Of a stretch of DNA of 64,000 bases, positions 20,746-35,700 are shown piece after piece. The DNA is from Liolophura sinensis (lineage: Eukaryota > Mollusca > Polyplacophora > Chitonida > Chitonidae): assembly GCF_032854445.1 (NCBI RefSeq), contig NC_088304.1, positions 8,941,704 through 9,005,703 on the forward strand, given 5' to 3'. The first letter of the stretch is position 1; every line of letters begins with the position of its first letter. A program made the position numbers and the translations under genes. Under the pieces are notes generated by a model that worked only from the letters and a program-made list of their open reading frames with translations, was not told the origin of the DNA and did not search any database.

Positions 20746-21058
20746 AGTACGGAAAAACATAAGTCTGTTTCTCGAACGGACTTAGCAAGACGAGTATTTT
20801 GCTTATCTGAGCAAACTTGTTTTCAGCGATGTAAGCGGTCGCGTGGAGCTCTCTCTTGAATAAAGGAAAAAATGGTCCTGCGAAAATAAACAAACTCGTC
20901 GTCTGCTTTCCGCAGGCGATTTTTGTGGATGTAAATGGATGTCGTACCACACTGCTCATCCACAAAAAGTTAAGCGGACGGCCAACTGAACTGCAGCCGA
21001 GGAGGAAATTCTTGTTGCAGAAGTGGAAACATGAGCATCGGGGATAGAGGGGAAGTGG
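20746..21058. other. unassigned sequence left of a SINE
   Basis: No recognised feature. Short overlapping frames on both strands lack splice borders or known motifs. Confidence 0.3.
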
Positions 21059-21079
21059 CATCGGCCAGGCAGTGTTGAA

Positions 21080-21199
21080 TTTATTTATTTATTTATTTGA
21101 TTGGTGTTTTACGCCGTACTCAAGAATATTTCACTTATACGACGGCGGCCAGCATTATGGTGGGTGGAAACCGGGCAGAGCCCGGGGGAAACCCACAAC
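21080..21199 (-). repeat. SINE S1, truncated, with 21-bp target duplication
   Basis: A 120-bp 3' piece of S1 in minus orientation. It is flanked by a perfect 21-bp direct repeat at 21059-21079 and 21200-21220 beginning catcggccaggcag, direct proof of a retrotransposed insertion. Confidence 0.85.
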
Positions 21200-21220
21200 C
21201 ATCGGCCAGGCAGTGTTGAA

Positions 21221-23773
21221 AGCGGTGTTAGTAAGCACCAGAAACTTGCTGCTTGATCTACCCTTGGTGCTTCCATAAACAGGTAACTTCTTCGCAAGAT
21301 CTGAATTTGCTATTAAATAAAGGTTTTATTGTAGTAACAGTATAAGACGGATCATAAAATTAAACAAAACACAGTGACTGGAAATGGAACACATCAAGTT
21401 TATTTACATAAAGTTACACCCTCTCAAAAATATGAATAGTTTGGTTGAAAGGATCTAGATATACTTACAGTTTGACTGTAGAATGCGCTTAAGGCCATTA
21501 TTATGAACCAGAGCCCATGCCATTCACCCAGGAATAAAATAGTTTAATCCATAAGAAAAACATATTCATCGTCATCAAACACCTCCGGTAGAGAATGAGA
21601 TGTCGCTGTTACACAGCATATAGTTGACTCCAAATGGTAATCTACACGGAAGGCAAATAACAACACCGACACTGATAAAGAGTTCCCCATGAAGGAGTGA
21701 AGCAGATATGAAAGACCCACACTTCGAGAGTTCGGTTTTTCTGTTGATAAAATCCCCACAATACTTCATCAAATCAAGTACTCATCTTCTCCAACATAGC
21801 TTTTGCGTTTGTTTGTATGAAAACGGCTAACGATACACGTAAATATCAAGCAACCAAGCCCACTCCCCTCAATCTATACGACCATGCCAGCAGCCTCCGT
21901 GAGGCGTGGGACATGAGCAGCCCTATTTATAACCTTTGCAACATAGTTATTTTTAGAAACCCAAGATGTGGATCAATAAACTCTGGGTTATTCCCGCCGA
22001 AAGGTTTTCAATGCTGTCCGTGCTTGCACGTTCAGTCCTCGGCATATGGCTGTACAGAAACTAAACGCACGAGACACTCCAAGACAAGTTTATGTCTTCG
22101 AACACAGTTCGTCAGCTAAACTTTCCCACCTAGCATTTTAATGAACTTACACATACAGGACTCAGTGGATATATAGGTTCAGATTGCTTTGCACATAAAC
22201 CCAGTCTGTAGGCCTAGTTTGCAATGTATGAAACAAAAATTAGTCTAGGAACGCAGTCTTACATTTCATATATACATAGGCTAACAGTCCGTGATCATCT
22301 GAAATTATATTATATAAAGAAATAGCATTATACTATATACATACACATTATAACTTCAAATTAACTATTTCATTTATTTCATATCAGTACTTGCTTGATA
22401 ATCCTGCATGTAATTTTGCCTTTTTAGAGCCTTTTGTAAAACCTTTTACTTTGGTCACCAGGCAAGGGCATACATCGAATTTGTCCTGTAGCCCGGGTCT
22501 AATGTATAGCCATATATTTCAGTTTAAAATCATAAGTTGCGTGTCAAATCAAGATTTTTTAATTTATATATTTTAAAAATTGTCATGGACGTACGTCTAT
22601 TCACCCTGCACTCCATGACACCTCTACCCTCGTTAAGAGAAGTCAGTCTAAGAATTCCCAGTTGAACACAGAGGCCCTTCGTCTGGAGTGCGAGGCAAAC
22701 ATTATTCGAGTGCACTATTCGGAGGAATAATTTGCTTTGTGTGGTCCTCGTACTCAAGAAGAAGCTCCTCTGTAAGCAACAGGGCATTCTGGATGATCAA
22801 CAGAGTTGAAATATTTCCATTTCCACTGATAAGCTTCATAAAGTACATGCAGAGTATTGTGCTAACTCCGGCAAAAGATACAAGGCGAAGCACGATTCCA
22901 TATGTCGATTTTATTTAAACCGTTTTTGAGAATAAATGAAATTGTACAGGATAGCATATTTTATTTAAACCATTTTCAAGAATAAATGGAATTTTACATG
23001 ATAGCATATTTTCCTAATCTTTTTAAGTTTTAATATAGAACTTATTTTAATACATAGCTTACACATTGCCCTGGTGCAGTATATGTTCTACTCTTTCTGA
23101 AATACATCTTTTAAACTCAGGTCGCAATTAACTTTTTTATATGATTTTGGTCAAGCAACGCACTGAAGGTTCAGATAAAACGGTTTAGTTTCATGTGAAA
23201 CGGAAACAATATCACTCATACAAAGCAAAGCCCACTGGATATTTTTGAGCAAGTAAATAGTAGACATATAAACATTCTTATATTCCAGTATTATACTTAT
23301 TCACAGTCAAAAAGACCCTTATTTGTTTCCTTTCTTTGATAAGATAAATTATGCATTCAGGATTAGTAGACATTGTCCTAAAAAGTACAAACAGGGAATG
23401 TATAAATATGCATAATTATATATTTGCTATAAAGAGTGCATCACAAGTAAGTTCCCTCCAGAACAATGTTTGACATTTACTAAGATATTTGCCCAATCGT
23501 TATGAAATTTTGCACACAGCATCTCAGTAATGAACTCAACACACTGTAGCAAGGATTACCCCATAGATACAGATGTGCTCCAATGAGCAAACGCATTATC
23601 TGTCAGATTTTGAAAATTTTAACTGATCTATTCATTTATTACAAGATCAGTGTTCAGCTGATTCGCCCATTTAGCAAAAAATTAATATTCGTACTCATCC
23701 ATTCGTTTAGCACAAAGTCAGTGTTCAACGGATACATCTGTAAAATACAATAATCAAACTTCAACTTATCTAT
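21221..23773. other. downstream flank of the TIR gene, mostly unassigned
   Basis: Holds a tandem pair of about 53-bp units (22907-23013: tttaaacc..ttttc/ga..gaataaatg..atagcatattt). Minus-strand open frames at 21544-21772 (one ending in an acidic tail, FDDDEYVFLMD) and 22702-22893 (FAGVSTILCMYFMKLI) could be exons of another gene, but no acceptor/donor pairs with agreeing phase were found. Nothing else recognised. Confidence 0.35.
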
Positions 23774-26700
23774 TCATTGATTCTCAAAATTCTGGTACAG
23801 CTGGCAGAGACACATCTTGTCCTGTTTTGTGCGATGACGTAAAATAGACTTTGACACAGGCAAAGTTCCCCAGTCTACAAAGGCGGGGGCAAATCTTTGC
23901 ACCAGTGAATCCATGATGTCTGCAGCACTCTTCTCACAATCGACTTTGCCTTTCTGAAACGAGATGTTGGATACTAAACATAGAAATTTCTCTCTTACAT
24001 TTCTGTTGATGAAACTGTAGGACATTCCGGCTTGAATATCCACAATATAAATGACTTCAGCATGGATAATAAAACCAGAGCAGACTGACAGTTTCATAAT
24101 CTATGAAACCTCACCTCTTGTCAATTTAGGGTTTTATTCTAAATGCATGAAAATGTATAAATACTAGCAACTTACACGCCCCGTCCCGGCCGTACGTGGG
24201 AAGGTCTCCCAGCAACCTGCGGATGGTCATGGGTTTCCCCCGGGCTCTGCCCGTTTTCCACCCACCATAATGCTGGCCGCCATCGTATAAGTGAAATATT
24301 CTTGAGTACGGCGTAAAACACCAATCAAACAAATCAATAAATACACGCCCCGTAGCAGATCAGCTTAAACACAATTAGGTAAAAAAAAATAACTAGCAAT
24401 GATAACTGCACTTTTTAGACGTCACCTGTCCACAAATTACTCAAAATGCCGTATTGTCAACTCACTTAACACACAATCACCCAAAAATAAAGCAAAGGTC
24501 TACAGGACTCTTAGCCCACCTGGAGAATACCGTAGGTTATAAGACCATAATGTAAAAGGCTACACTATGGACTGAGACAACGGGGTTGTGACAATAGTGT
24601 GTGTGTGACAAATGGTCTCACTTAACAGGTAAAATCTGGCCTCTTGTCAAATTACCCAGGGATTTATAATAATTGTTCATGTAAATGTTAAAAATAGGGA
24701 CAACTTCAAATCTACTAGCAACTTGCGGATGATCGTGGGTTTTCCCGGGCTCTGCCCGGTTTCCTCCCACCATAATGCTGGCTGCCACCGTATACGTGAA
24801 ATATTCTTGAGTACGGCGTAATACACCAATCAAATCAATAAATATATATAAACCCTATTACGATAGGTAACGCAGAATTAGATCAAAAAAGGGCAGGGAT
24901 GTACTTCTTGCCATTATTAACACAAAACCAACCACCTTCTGCAAGTTGCTGCCAAGCCTTGTCAGGTCCGATTTGAGAGGAAGCCAGAGTGAGGTGGACT
25001 TGAACTCACAGCGTTTAAATAGGTGCGAAGTGGAGATGTCATCTCGTGGTTTTGGTAAAAGTATTATAAACATGTAGTCACAAGATAAACAAACAGTATA
25101 ATATTATATATATATAATAATTGACGATAAGAAATCGTGTAATATATTTAACACAGAAAAACCGGGCAGGCTTAGTACTTGAATATGAATTACAATTACT
25201 ACAAAACGTGTGTGACAAATTGGTGCAATGTGATTTACACATTTTGTTTTATCGAAAAGACAAATGTAGGCTCAAAAGCAGATTTTGTTAGTTGAGAGCG
25301 CTTTCCTGGGGGAATTTCCTTCTTAATAAAAAAGATGATCACGTGAGCCAAAATCATCGCCACATATTTGATGTCTAGTTAGGGAGGTGTAAGCTATAAC
25401 GAGGTATCGTGTTTACGAGGATTACGAGCTCAAATCCTATAATTGTATATTTTTTTAGCGATTAACATGAATTAATGGTGGGGGGGGGGGGGATAATTTA
25501 AACCCCGCAAGAAAGTCTCTTTTTTTTTGCATTTTTTAAATATTTTGTCAAGCTATATATTGAATAAGTTTAAGTATATTTCAGTAAATCTATATGGATG
25601 ATATAAGGTATTCTTCTTAGCTTATTACGATTTACTTCAACTGACAGCATATCGACTCAAAATTCTGAGTAATTCAATGGAGCTAATTCGACTCTGAGTC
25701 ATATACCCATGTCAGCTGACTCATGAACAGCTCCATCAGCTTCAAATGTTACATAACAACCTCAACTGCACACCGGGGAAGCCTTTGAGTGATTTCCCAG
25801 AAGGACATTATCCTATGCACTTAAAGGGACATATTGCCGAAAGAAATTCGGATTTTTTGAGTTGGTTCAGCTAAATCCAAAAACGACTCCTAAGTCGACG
25901 CCATAGGCCTGAATTTTTCAAAAAATGTAAATTAAGAGAATTACAAGGGGAAATACGTCACCTAAGTAAACTGCCCACCCGACGAGATAACATGCAAATA
26001 AGGTAAAACAATGCAACGTTCGCCCGTGGATCGCACCTTTAAACATTATAGCATTTGAAAGTGAATTATACCAAACCAAATGCAACCTTTTTATCCATCG
26101 ACCAGGTATTAAAAAGTATTCGTAACAAACATCATTTACATTACAAGGCGAGGTAACCCAATCCAAATAGTCAAGCTTCTGCCAAATGTGTAAATATATC
26201 GACTGAGTGGCAAAACCCCGGATAAAGGTGAACATTCGATTGTCCACTCATAGACATGTCAGTAGACATCTGGAAGACGTTTGAAATAGTACCACATTTT
26301 TGGCCGTTGGCCATACGCCTCTTTAACAGCACAGTAGGCTGATAGTTAGCAACGAATACCTATACCTTCATGTACTGAGAAGTACGGTGTACAATTTAAC
26401 AATAAACTACAACCCCTCATACGCATTTTAACTAAATACCTGTTGAGTGTCGACATTTTCCGCGTCATCATTGTTTCGGGAGTTGCCTTTCGGAACATCG
26501 TCTTCAGTCGAGTAGCGTTTTTCGTATTTCGTTTTTAACAGACTCATAATGAAGTTCTGCAAAAGAAACATTATTCTCGTCACACAAAGTCAAGAAAGTA
26601 TATTTTTCTCTTCAGCAGAAAAGGGTAATCCAGTATTGCAAATCTAAATTGCCATCATAAATCCAAAAGCATATAAATAAGAAAGTCTTCTTTGCTCACT

Positions 26701-29700
26701 TCATTACTGCGTGATTTGTTTCTGCAGTTACTCTTAAATTGTTATTTCATTTAGACATCAGTGGTCAAATTCCAGTATTTCTACAGTATGCTACCTTATA
26801 CTGATGTCATTTACTTGCTAATTTAAAACAATCGTCCATAAATTGCCTACAACGTTTCATATAGTTAGAGACGTACAGCACGTAAGGTAAAACAGGAGCA
26901 GCAAAGACAGTGTGATAGCTGACAGACAGAGGTAACAGGTGAAATGCTGACACATGTTAAGCTACCTCAGTTAGAGTTTTATTCTAACTTCATGTAAATG
27001 CTTAAGTAGAAACTTACTCTTCCCCAGGCACCATGGTACCATGATTAAACAGAACCTTTGAAACCCTTTACCACTACATGTATTGACCTCTCCAGATACA
27101 AGCTGACACGCCTACTGATTTTAAGGCAACATACTAATCTTCTGCGAAGTAGGGTCGTTCTTTACGTGTCCCTCATTCTAAAGGATTTATCGTCAGGTCC
27201 CGGGCCATATTACCATGCCATCTACACGTTAAATCTTACCTTGCACGGTTCAGTATTGTAATACACGAGGGCCAGCTGAAAGAATAAAATAAGTTCCTAT
27301 TAATGAATTTATGATAAGAAGAAAGGCAGATGGGAATAAACCGGAATAAATAAATGTTTTCCAAATAGATATATGCATCTCAGTCTGAGATGTCAGGATG
27401 ACGAGTACACGTATGTTGAAACTCAGCGCAGCGCATTGGCTCAGAAGCCTCTCACCAGTGCGGTCGCTGTGAGTTTAGGTCTTATACTCTCCCTCTTCCG
27501 AAATAATTAAGGTTAAACTATTTAATATCCTTTGCTTTAAGTTGATTACGTTTTACAACGATCATAATTTTAATGTGTCCACCGCTGTCGTATAATGAAA
27601 TATTCTTGAGTACGGCGTAAAACACCAATCAAATAAAATAAATAAATTCTTGTCCAACCGAACGTTCTAAAGGGGCGTGACCTAATTCTGGACGATAAGG
27701 ATAGAATAATAAAAAGAATACGTTTGTTTCTCGAAAACAATTTCGACTATAAAATATAGCACTATAAAATAAAACATCTGCAGAGTTGCTTTCATATTGT
27801 CCTGCTTTCAGCTAAGACCCTATTATCAGGGTAGGCTTCGGTGAGACAGGCACGGTGTCAAACAGCGACCACACTGACAGTGAGCCGAGGAGGTCGCTCG
27901 TTGCTGGCAGCGAGAGTTCGGGCAGGTCAAAAGTTTTCCCAAACTCTGTCCGACAGAGCTGAAGGATGTGGAAACCTCTGGCATCAGCAAAACGACAACA
28001 AAAGTGGGGAGATCAATTGTTTAATTGTAATTAAAGTCTGAATTACTTACGAAAAAAAAAAACAATTGAAACACACCAAATTAGGTTAACACAATAGTTT
28101 GATCCGAATTTTATTTGGTTTGCTTGTGTAAATGCTTTGCGGTCGTGTTGTATTCTGTATCAAATTCATAAACACTGGGTAACGAATGATGAAATAATGG
28201 AACCCTCCAGTTCACATTTTCAATTCAATGTTAATTTCTCAACATATGTTGATAAATAACAAAACAATAACAGCATCATAAATACGTGTTTATGCTTATT
28301 ATAAGTAAGCATATAAATATATTATAATTTATATGTTCAAGGTATCATGAGGATAAATATGATTTGCGTTTATAGGCCTAGTATTGTGAAATACAATGGA
28401 TGGCTATCACAATTTAAATTTGTCATGACGCAATCTTTACAAAGTTATATGTACATTAAACCAGCCCCGTGCACATGTTTTACTCAGTGCGCCGTACCAG
28501 TTAGGTAAAATATACGCGTCACACTCATGCATAAAGGTCACATGATGTACCAAATTTGAAGATCTGGGTCAACGGCAATATATTGGCGGCAGTCAGACAA
28601 TAGCGATTGCGGAGAGAAAACATGAGTAAACGGACTGAAGATCACGGGGAAAAAAACAACAGTTTAACACGGGTAAACATCAAACAAGGATTGGGAGTTG
28701 AAAAGGACGATCCGCAGCTGTAAAGATGATGTGGACTGTGCTACTATTTATTGTTGCATTGTTGAACAACCCTTCCAAACTTTGAGGCGCGACTGAAAAC
28801 TGGGATTTTGCCATTTTGGTGGTATTGCTACTGTTACGTGTCGGCAGCGTCAGGCATTTGCACTGGGAGTGGCGTGACTGACATGGGAGTATTTTCACTC
28901 AACGGCATTTTCACTTTTAGCATTTGAGTGAGTGAGTGAGTGCTTGGGGTTTAACGTCGTACTCAACAATTTTTCAGTCATATGACGACGAAGGAATCAT
29001 TATTGTGCATGTACGTGTAATGTGCCTCCTTGTTGCAGGACGGATTTCCACCGCTCTTATTTAGTGCTGCTTCACTAAGACGACTTACCGAAGGCAAGTA
29101 AGCCTCCCCGCCCGAGCCATTATACTGATACGGAGTCAACCAGTCGTTGCACTATCCCCTTCAAAATTTACAGAAAGTGTGTTTAACTGAGCACTTAGTT
29201 TCTCTTTATCAAAGTCTGATGCGTAGAATGCTCCCACGGCTTCTATTTGCTGACTCTAGTCTTAATTATTGCAGGCATTCATGCAAAAGGCAGATCCTGA
29301 AGATTTCTATATTGTCCGAATTCCGGCTGATTAAACCTGTCTTGTACTGCATTAATGATACCATCAAGAACATCAAAGTTATGTTGCCTATGGACGTCTC
29401 GCGGCGTCTGAGGGAAATGCCCTGCCAATCCGCCAACTTCGTATCGTTGTGGCATCTTGCGTTTACACGGTAACACGGGATTTTCTACGTCAAGTGATTT
29501 TGTGCTTTGGAGAATCTTCTCGTAAAACAGGTCAAAATCTCGGTTTTGCCTTATTTTCCGAAGGGTTTTAACATTCAAAGAAGCAATTTCTTCACCAACT
29601 GCTGCTGACAAATTTGGACTTTTGTAATGTTTTAATAAGATTATCGGAGTGCTTAAGAATGACGTGTGATAGTGATGTTCACTAAAAAAGATCAAATTTT

Positions 29701-32700
29701 CTCATTTGTGACTGCCCTCTAATAGTCCTTGCTTTCACTTCAGTGTCTGTCGCACATTGTAGTGCCTCTTCCCACAGATTAAATAAAACCTCATAATTTT
29801 CAAGAATGCTCTCCAGTGAATTTGCATGAACAGTCCAGCGCGTAGGACAAAGTACTCTAACTCCAGGTGTATCGGGTTGAATATTAGTTTTCAGGTTATC
29901 AAACAATGCTTCACGCCTGGGTGAGTATTTGATCAGTTTACAAATTTTGTGCGTTACTTCCAAAGCGTCTTCAGTAGCTTTTACCTCTTTGATGGCGTCG
30001 TTGCACGCAAGATTTAATGCTTGCGCCATCATAACATTGCCTTCTGCATTTTCCTAATGATACATTCATTCTACAAAGAACGTTCAAAATTACTTTTAGC
30101 AGTGATGTCATCTACTTTGTAAACCCAAAGGAAATCTTCGTGGACAATAAAATCCTCTCCTACCCACCTTAAAAATTTCATTTTGACCTGTCTTGAAAGA
30201 ACGCGAATCATTTCATTCTGAGTGTCATGTGATACATGTTTTTTGGATTTCTTTTTTTACCACTGTGGAAGAGACGGGTCGTCACTTCCACGCAAAATGA
30301 GAAGCTGCGTGAGGTTCCCTTGGTCTTCTTCTGTATCAGCACTGCTTCCACGGAATGGTAAACCTTGTCGACATAAGTGACGTATATTTTCAAATATTTT
30401 ATATATAATGCGCTTTTTCCGCCTTTTCTTCAGCATGCGCTTGACAGGGATTCGTCAATACAATATCTCTAGTAGGTGCTGGTAAGGTACTGAGACGTTC
30501 AACATCTTCTTTATGAAACTTGCTAGCTTTACGTTCTCTAAATACGCACTGTGCTTCTTTCCAGTTGCTGAAACATTTAGATATGAAACTGGGCTAAGCC
30601 TTACTGCTGGAGGATAACCTTGATGAAAAAGTTGCGTTTTGGCATATAAAACAGAAAGCTAATACGGTATTTTCTTCATAATACAAGCAGGTGTATATAT
30701 CAAACCGTTCCGTTTGAAACTTTTGTTTGACGATAGTTTTTTTCCAAGTACTCGGAACGGAAAAACAAACGATCTGGGTTGACTGGGAGTAGACACGTTA
30801 CAAACTTTTGCAACCTTTTCGTGCTCGATGTTAGGGCTTGTCACTTGAGTAGGTTAGGGGGGCTCTTTGCATATACCCAGAGAACTCCAGGCTCGTCCCA
30901 GTATTGGACTGGGTATTGGCAGAAGAACAACACAGAAATGAGATCAGTCTTAGACAATCATGCTAGGGGTGAGTCTTGACGTCTTTGCGGTTGGCTGTCC
31001 TTTTGGAGCTGCTTGATTTGGGCAGAAAAGTATTCTTGCTGCTGCTGTAATGCATGATTTCCATGGGCTCGTGTTCATCTACACCCATTGTCCTGAGGAG
31101 TTCTTCTCATAACAGTTGCTCCTCTGTATTTCACGGCCTCTTCAACGTCCTTGGCGTGTCTGTGCATGATGATTTTACGGGACAACCATCTGTCGCCTAA
31201 ACCACGTACATAACCTCGCCGAACAGGCCTTTTGTTGTCGTCATTTGTCGTGGGATAAGCTCGAGATTGTAAGTCCTTGAATCGCCTGTTGAACGCCGTC
31301 GCGCTCTCGTATGGTCTCTGGCGTTCGCACCGCAACCTCTCGTCTTCGTTGGGCAATACGAACGCCGTCACCACGTAATCCCTGATGTTGGGCCATGCTT
31401 GTCACTCTTTCGTAGCCAGATACTGTTCGAGAGCCTTGTGCAGTCCGGCCACCGATGTGCGTGAGGCGATGTAGCCGGCATTACCTGGAGTGTCTGGTAA
31501 TGCCTGGAGTACCATCTGGCATTCCTCGAGCCAGTCCCTTACATCTCAAACCATCACATCGACGTATCGTTGACACAGAGTCTCTCAAGTCTTCCCTCTT
31601 TTCTCTCTGTTTTTCGGTTCGGATATGGTCTTCTCGCAGGGAATTTACTAAACCGGTCACTCCGTCCGCTATGGCTTGTAATTCGTTCACACGGAGTGCG
31701 GATTCTGCCAATGTCTCTCTTGTTTTTCTTACGGCTGATGTTTCTGGTTGTTTCTTCTGACGTTTCTGGCAACAGTTCGCCAATGCAAACTTTTGCAACT
31801 TTTTCGTGCTCGATATTAGGACTTGAGTAGGTTGAGGGTGCTCTTTGCATATACCTACAGAACTCCAGGCTCGTCCCAGTACTGGACTGGGTATTGACTT
31901 TAAAGACCATTTGACAGAGGAACAACACAGAAACGAGATCAGTCGGAGACAAGATGTTAAGTCTGTGGTCTGCAGGCTTCCCATTTCTTTTATTCATTTC
32001 TTCTTAAGAAGCACACAGTTGGCATAAGTCGATGTACCATGCACGCACCAGAACCAAGGTCAGATCACCTTGACCACACAAGTGGTCAGTACTTACGTTG
32101 ACCTGTGTCAACGCAAGAGGCGTATCTGCCCGCTAGACAAAGTTGCATTGCAGTCCACATTTGAACCGTACATACCATAACGACATATATACGATATATA
32201 ATTAACTGGTCAAACCACACTACTACCTACAGGAAGTTGGCGTACATACTCTGATACACACTATTACCTACAGGAAGTGGGCGTACATACTCTGATACAC
32301 ACAACTACCTACAGGAAGTTGGCGTACATACTCTGATACACACTATTACCTACAGGAAGTGGGCGTACATACTCTGATACACACCACTACCTACAGGAAA
32401 TGGGCGTATATACTCTGATACACACTATTACCTACAGGAAGTGGGCGTACATACTCTGATACACACAACTACCTACAGGAAGTGGGCGTACATACTCTGA
32501 TACACACCACTACCTACAGGAAGTGGACGTACATACTCTGTTACACATTACTACCTACAGGAAGTGGGCGTACATACTCTGGTACACACTACTACATAGA
32601 GGAAGTGGGCGTACATACTCTGATACGCACTACTAACTCGCAGGGATTTCTGCGACAGCGTCTGCCGGAGGAGACGGATTCTGATGGATTTCTGAACGTG

Positions 32701-35700
32701 ATTTTACAAAGAAATAGTGTAGAACGGACATTGTGACTTTTTATCTTCGAAATAATTAAGTTTGAGTGAAGCGAGCAATGAATTAACCAAACTGCAATCT
32801 GAGTACTTCTACAAGTAGGCCTACAGCTGTAATGGAATCAACCTGTCACTGGACGGTATTTATACACAGGCTGTTATATCAAAACAGCGCCATTTGGGCT
32901 GTCACAAAACAGCGGAATCTGTGCAGCCTGCTGACGGCCCCCAGATTCAATATCGTTAAAGTGAGTAAAATATCTGCAAATTATACTCTTTGGCACTTTA
33001 AATGTAGATGACAGCATCGTTTTCCGATATGTATAATCGTTTTAGCCCCGAATTTCGAAAATTTATTTGGCACTAGGTGAAAAATATATGGTCGGTCTAC
33101 CCCAGTAATGTACATTGTCGAAAGATGTATTACTCGAGGTCCAATTTTCGCTACCTAGTGAAAGTCTGACGCCCATATTTCCCCACAACAATTGCATTTA
33201 TCCCCGCCACTGGGCACCTATCTGTGCGTCAATATTAAGAATTCAGAACTTCATATATCTTTATGTAGTTCCTGATTTTAGATGCTAAAAATCGCTTTCA
33301 ACGTCTCTGCGGCCGTCTAACGGTTCACAGCTTACTAGGCCTAGGCGGCCCCTGGACCCTCGCCTATTGGGTTGAAATAGTCGGGGTAATCTTAATTTGC
33401 TTCCGCTGCCCCTGTCATACTCAAGAATATTTCCCTTCCACGATCAGCAGTATGGTGGGAGGAATCCGGGAAGAGCCCAGGAGAAATCCACCACCATCCA
33501 CAGGCTGCTGACAGACCTTCCCACATATGCTTATAAGTTCTAAGTGTTACTTGCTGTTCAGACCATATACCTGTGCACATTTACTGTGAGACAACACAGT
33601 TCAACCCGGACCAAAATCACCACCATAGGATTCTCTGACCCGTTAATAAATGTAGGCCTATGTCAGAGGTATTGTTTGTATTAGGGTAAATCTAATGCAT
33701 AAACAAATACCACTTACTTGCAATGTAGGAGCAGCATTGAAAGATACAATAATTCTGCTTTTCTTGTATAACACGAGGTTCTGTTTCGATAGTTCTCGAT
33801 TCACTTCTCGTTCTGCCTGGGGAAGAAAGCAAAAATGGATGAAAGCTTTTCAGACAAAAGTTTTTATCATGATGGTCCTTTTCTGCATGGCTGTACATTT
33901 TTTTTTTATCGAATTTAGTTTTGTTGCAACGTCTCCTGTCTTGATTGGTTGTAGGTAAACACTATACTCTTGCTTTTTTTTTTTTTTTTTGCTTATTTTT
34001 TTATTTGTTTTACACCAAAGTGAAGAGCATTTCACGTACATGTATGCGGCGGCGGCGACCAGAATTGCTGCATGAGGAAACCGGATAAAGTCTGGGGGAA
34101 ATCTACGACTAGGAGGCCTTCCCACATACGACTCCAGAAGAGGTGGACCTCAACTTACAGCGAAGGCACTGGTGAGATAGAGGTGAAACAATGTTTTCCT
34201 CTAGCACGCTGGCTGCTGGCCACGCAGGCCCGTTTTCACTCATACGATGGCGGTCATTATATGGTCTGTGAAAACTGGAGTGCACAGGGAAAATGTTCAA
34301 TCTTTGGTAAAATACTGATGAACACTCTCACATGTTATGGAAGATAATTCAATGATCTTGCGCACTGAAGCATATCACTGAGTTACCCTATTAGACAACT
34401 TCCATATTGCACTATGCCCATCTTTGTCCTGGGCCAGAACTGAATATTCTTCCCCATTGCACTCGGGATGATCCCAGTGTGAAACAAAAATGTATATACA
34501 GGATAAGTTGCATTTTTCGCACTTCTGTTATGTTTACACTCATTAGAGTTCTCAAAAGAATAGTGACATTCCCTCCCTTATATGAAGTTTAATGTACTTC
34601 AAACTTACTTTAGAAATATAACGGCTCCTACAGCATTTCTGCACACACAACAGTAACAGTAAGGAAAGGAAGAACGTGCCGACTGTGATCCCCATAATCA
34701 AACCGTCTGAGATTCCAAACAGCATTAAAATGAGGGCTATGACAGACTGAATCAGGACGGAGAAAAAGATAGCTGTCCCCCATGACCCACAACAGCAGTG
34801 CCTCGAACAGTGTAAAAATCCGTTATACTTGAGAGACCAATGTTTGTTCACTGTGTCAATTAAAGGTATCAAGTTGACATCAACGTCTATCTGAAATTAA
34901 TTGGCTGAATTTATTTTTCAAGTATGATTTTCAAGCATGCAAATCATGTAATGAAAAAAATGTTGAAAAAAAACATACATTTTTATTGTTCTACTGCCAC
35001 CTGTTCTTTCGAATTCGTCCATTACTAACATACAACTATTACGAATAACTAATACTATCACTATATGGTCCCTTTGTGTTGTCAATTAAATGTTCAGGTA
35101 TTATTTTATGTAAATTTTATTAACATATGGTATATTCTCATCTTCATTAAATCAAGCCAGGCACAACAGAGAGTGATACGATTTTCTATTGATCCGTTTA
35201 CTACCTTGTTCATTAATAAAGATTTATTATATTTTACTCGGTTTCTTCCCATGAGAATCACCATGAGCATGTCGGACGAGTCTGTCCGTCTCCTCCCTGA
35301 ACACTTACTAGTGATAAATCCGGTGTGTAGATTTTGTTAAAAATACTTGCTCGGTCTAGCCGGGAATTCAAGGCTGAAAATTCGGTGTTCGGCCTTATCT
35401 TACTAACTATCTTGTTTAACTGGGCGTGCCTCTTGCCGCAGATATTTCAAAATTCTAACCATTGTATGATTCTGACAACTTTTCAGACACTTACATCATG
35501 CGCAACATATAAAAAACTTAAAATGGCCACGATAGCACCAAAGATTAACGGAGCAACGTGCAGGGTGAGACTTTCGGATCTACTTGAGCCATAAATTACA
35601 GTCTGCGCTCTCAGCTGGGTCAAGTAGCATATTGGGAAATATCTGCACACCAAATTTATCAAGAATAAGAGTTCAGGGCGGAAAATGACTTACTTCCCGG

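Noticed and set aside
22702-22893. Membrane-protein exon
   Set aside because: Hydrophobic frame, but no acceptor/donor pair with agreeing phase; kept only as a mention.
23998-24097. N-terminal part of the 107-codon frame 23774-24097
   Set aside because: It lies largely in repeat R1; only the part after the acceptor at 23954 agrees in phase with the TIR gene.
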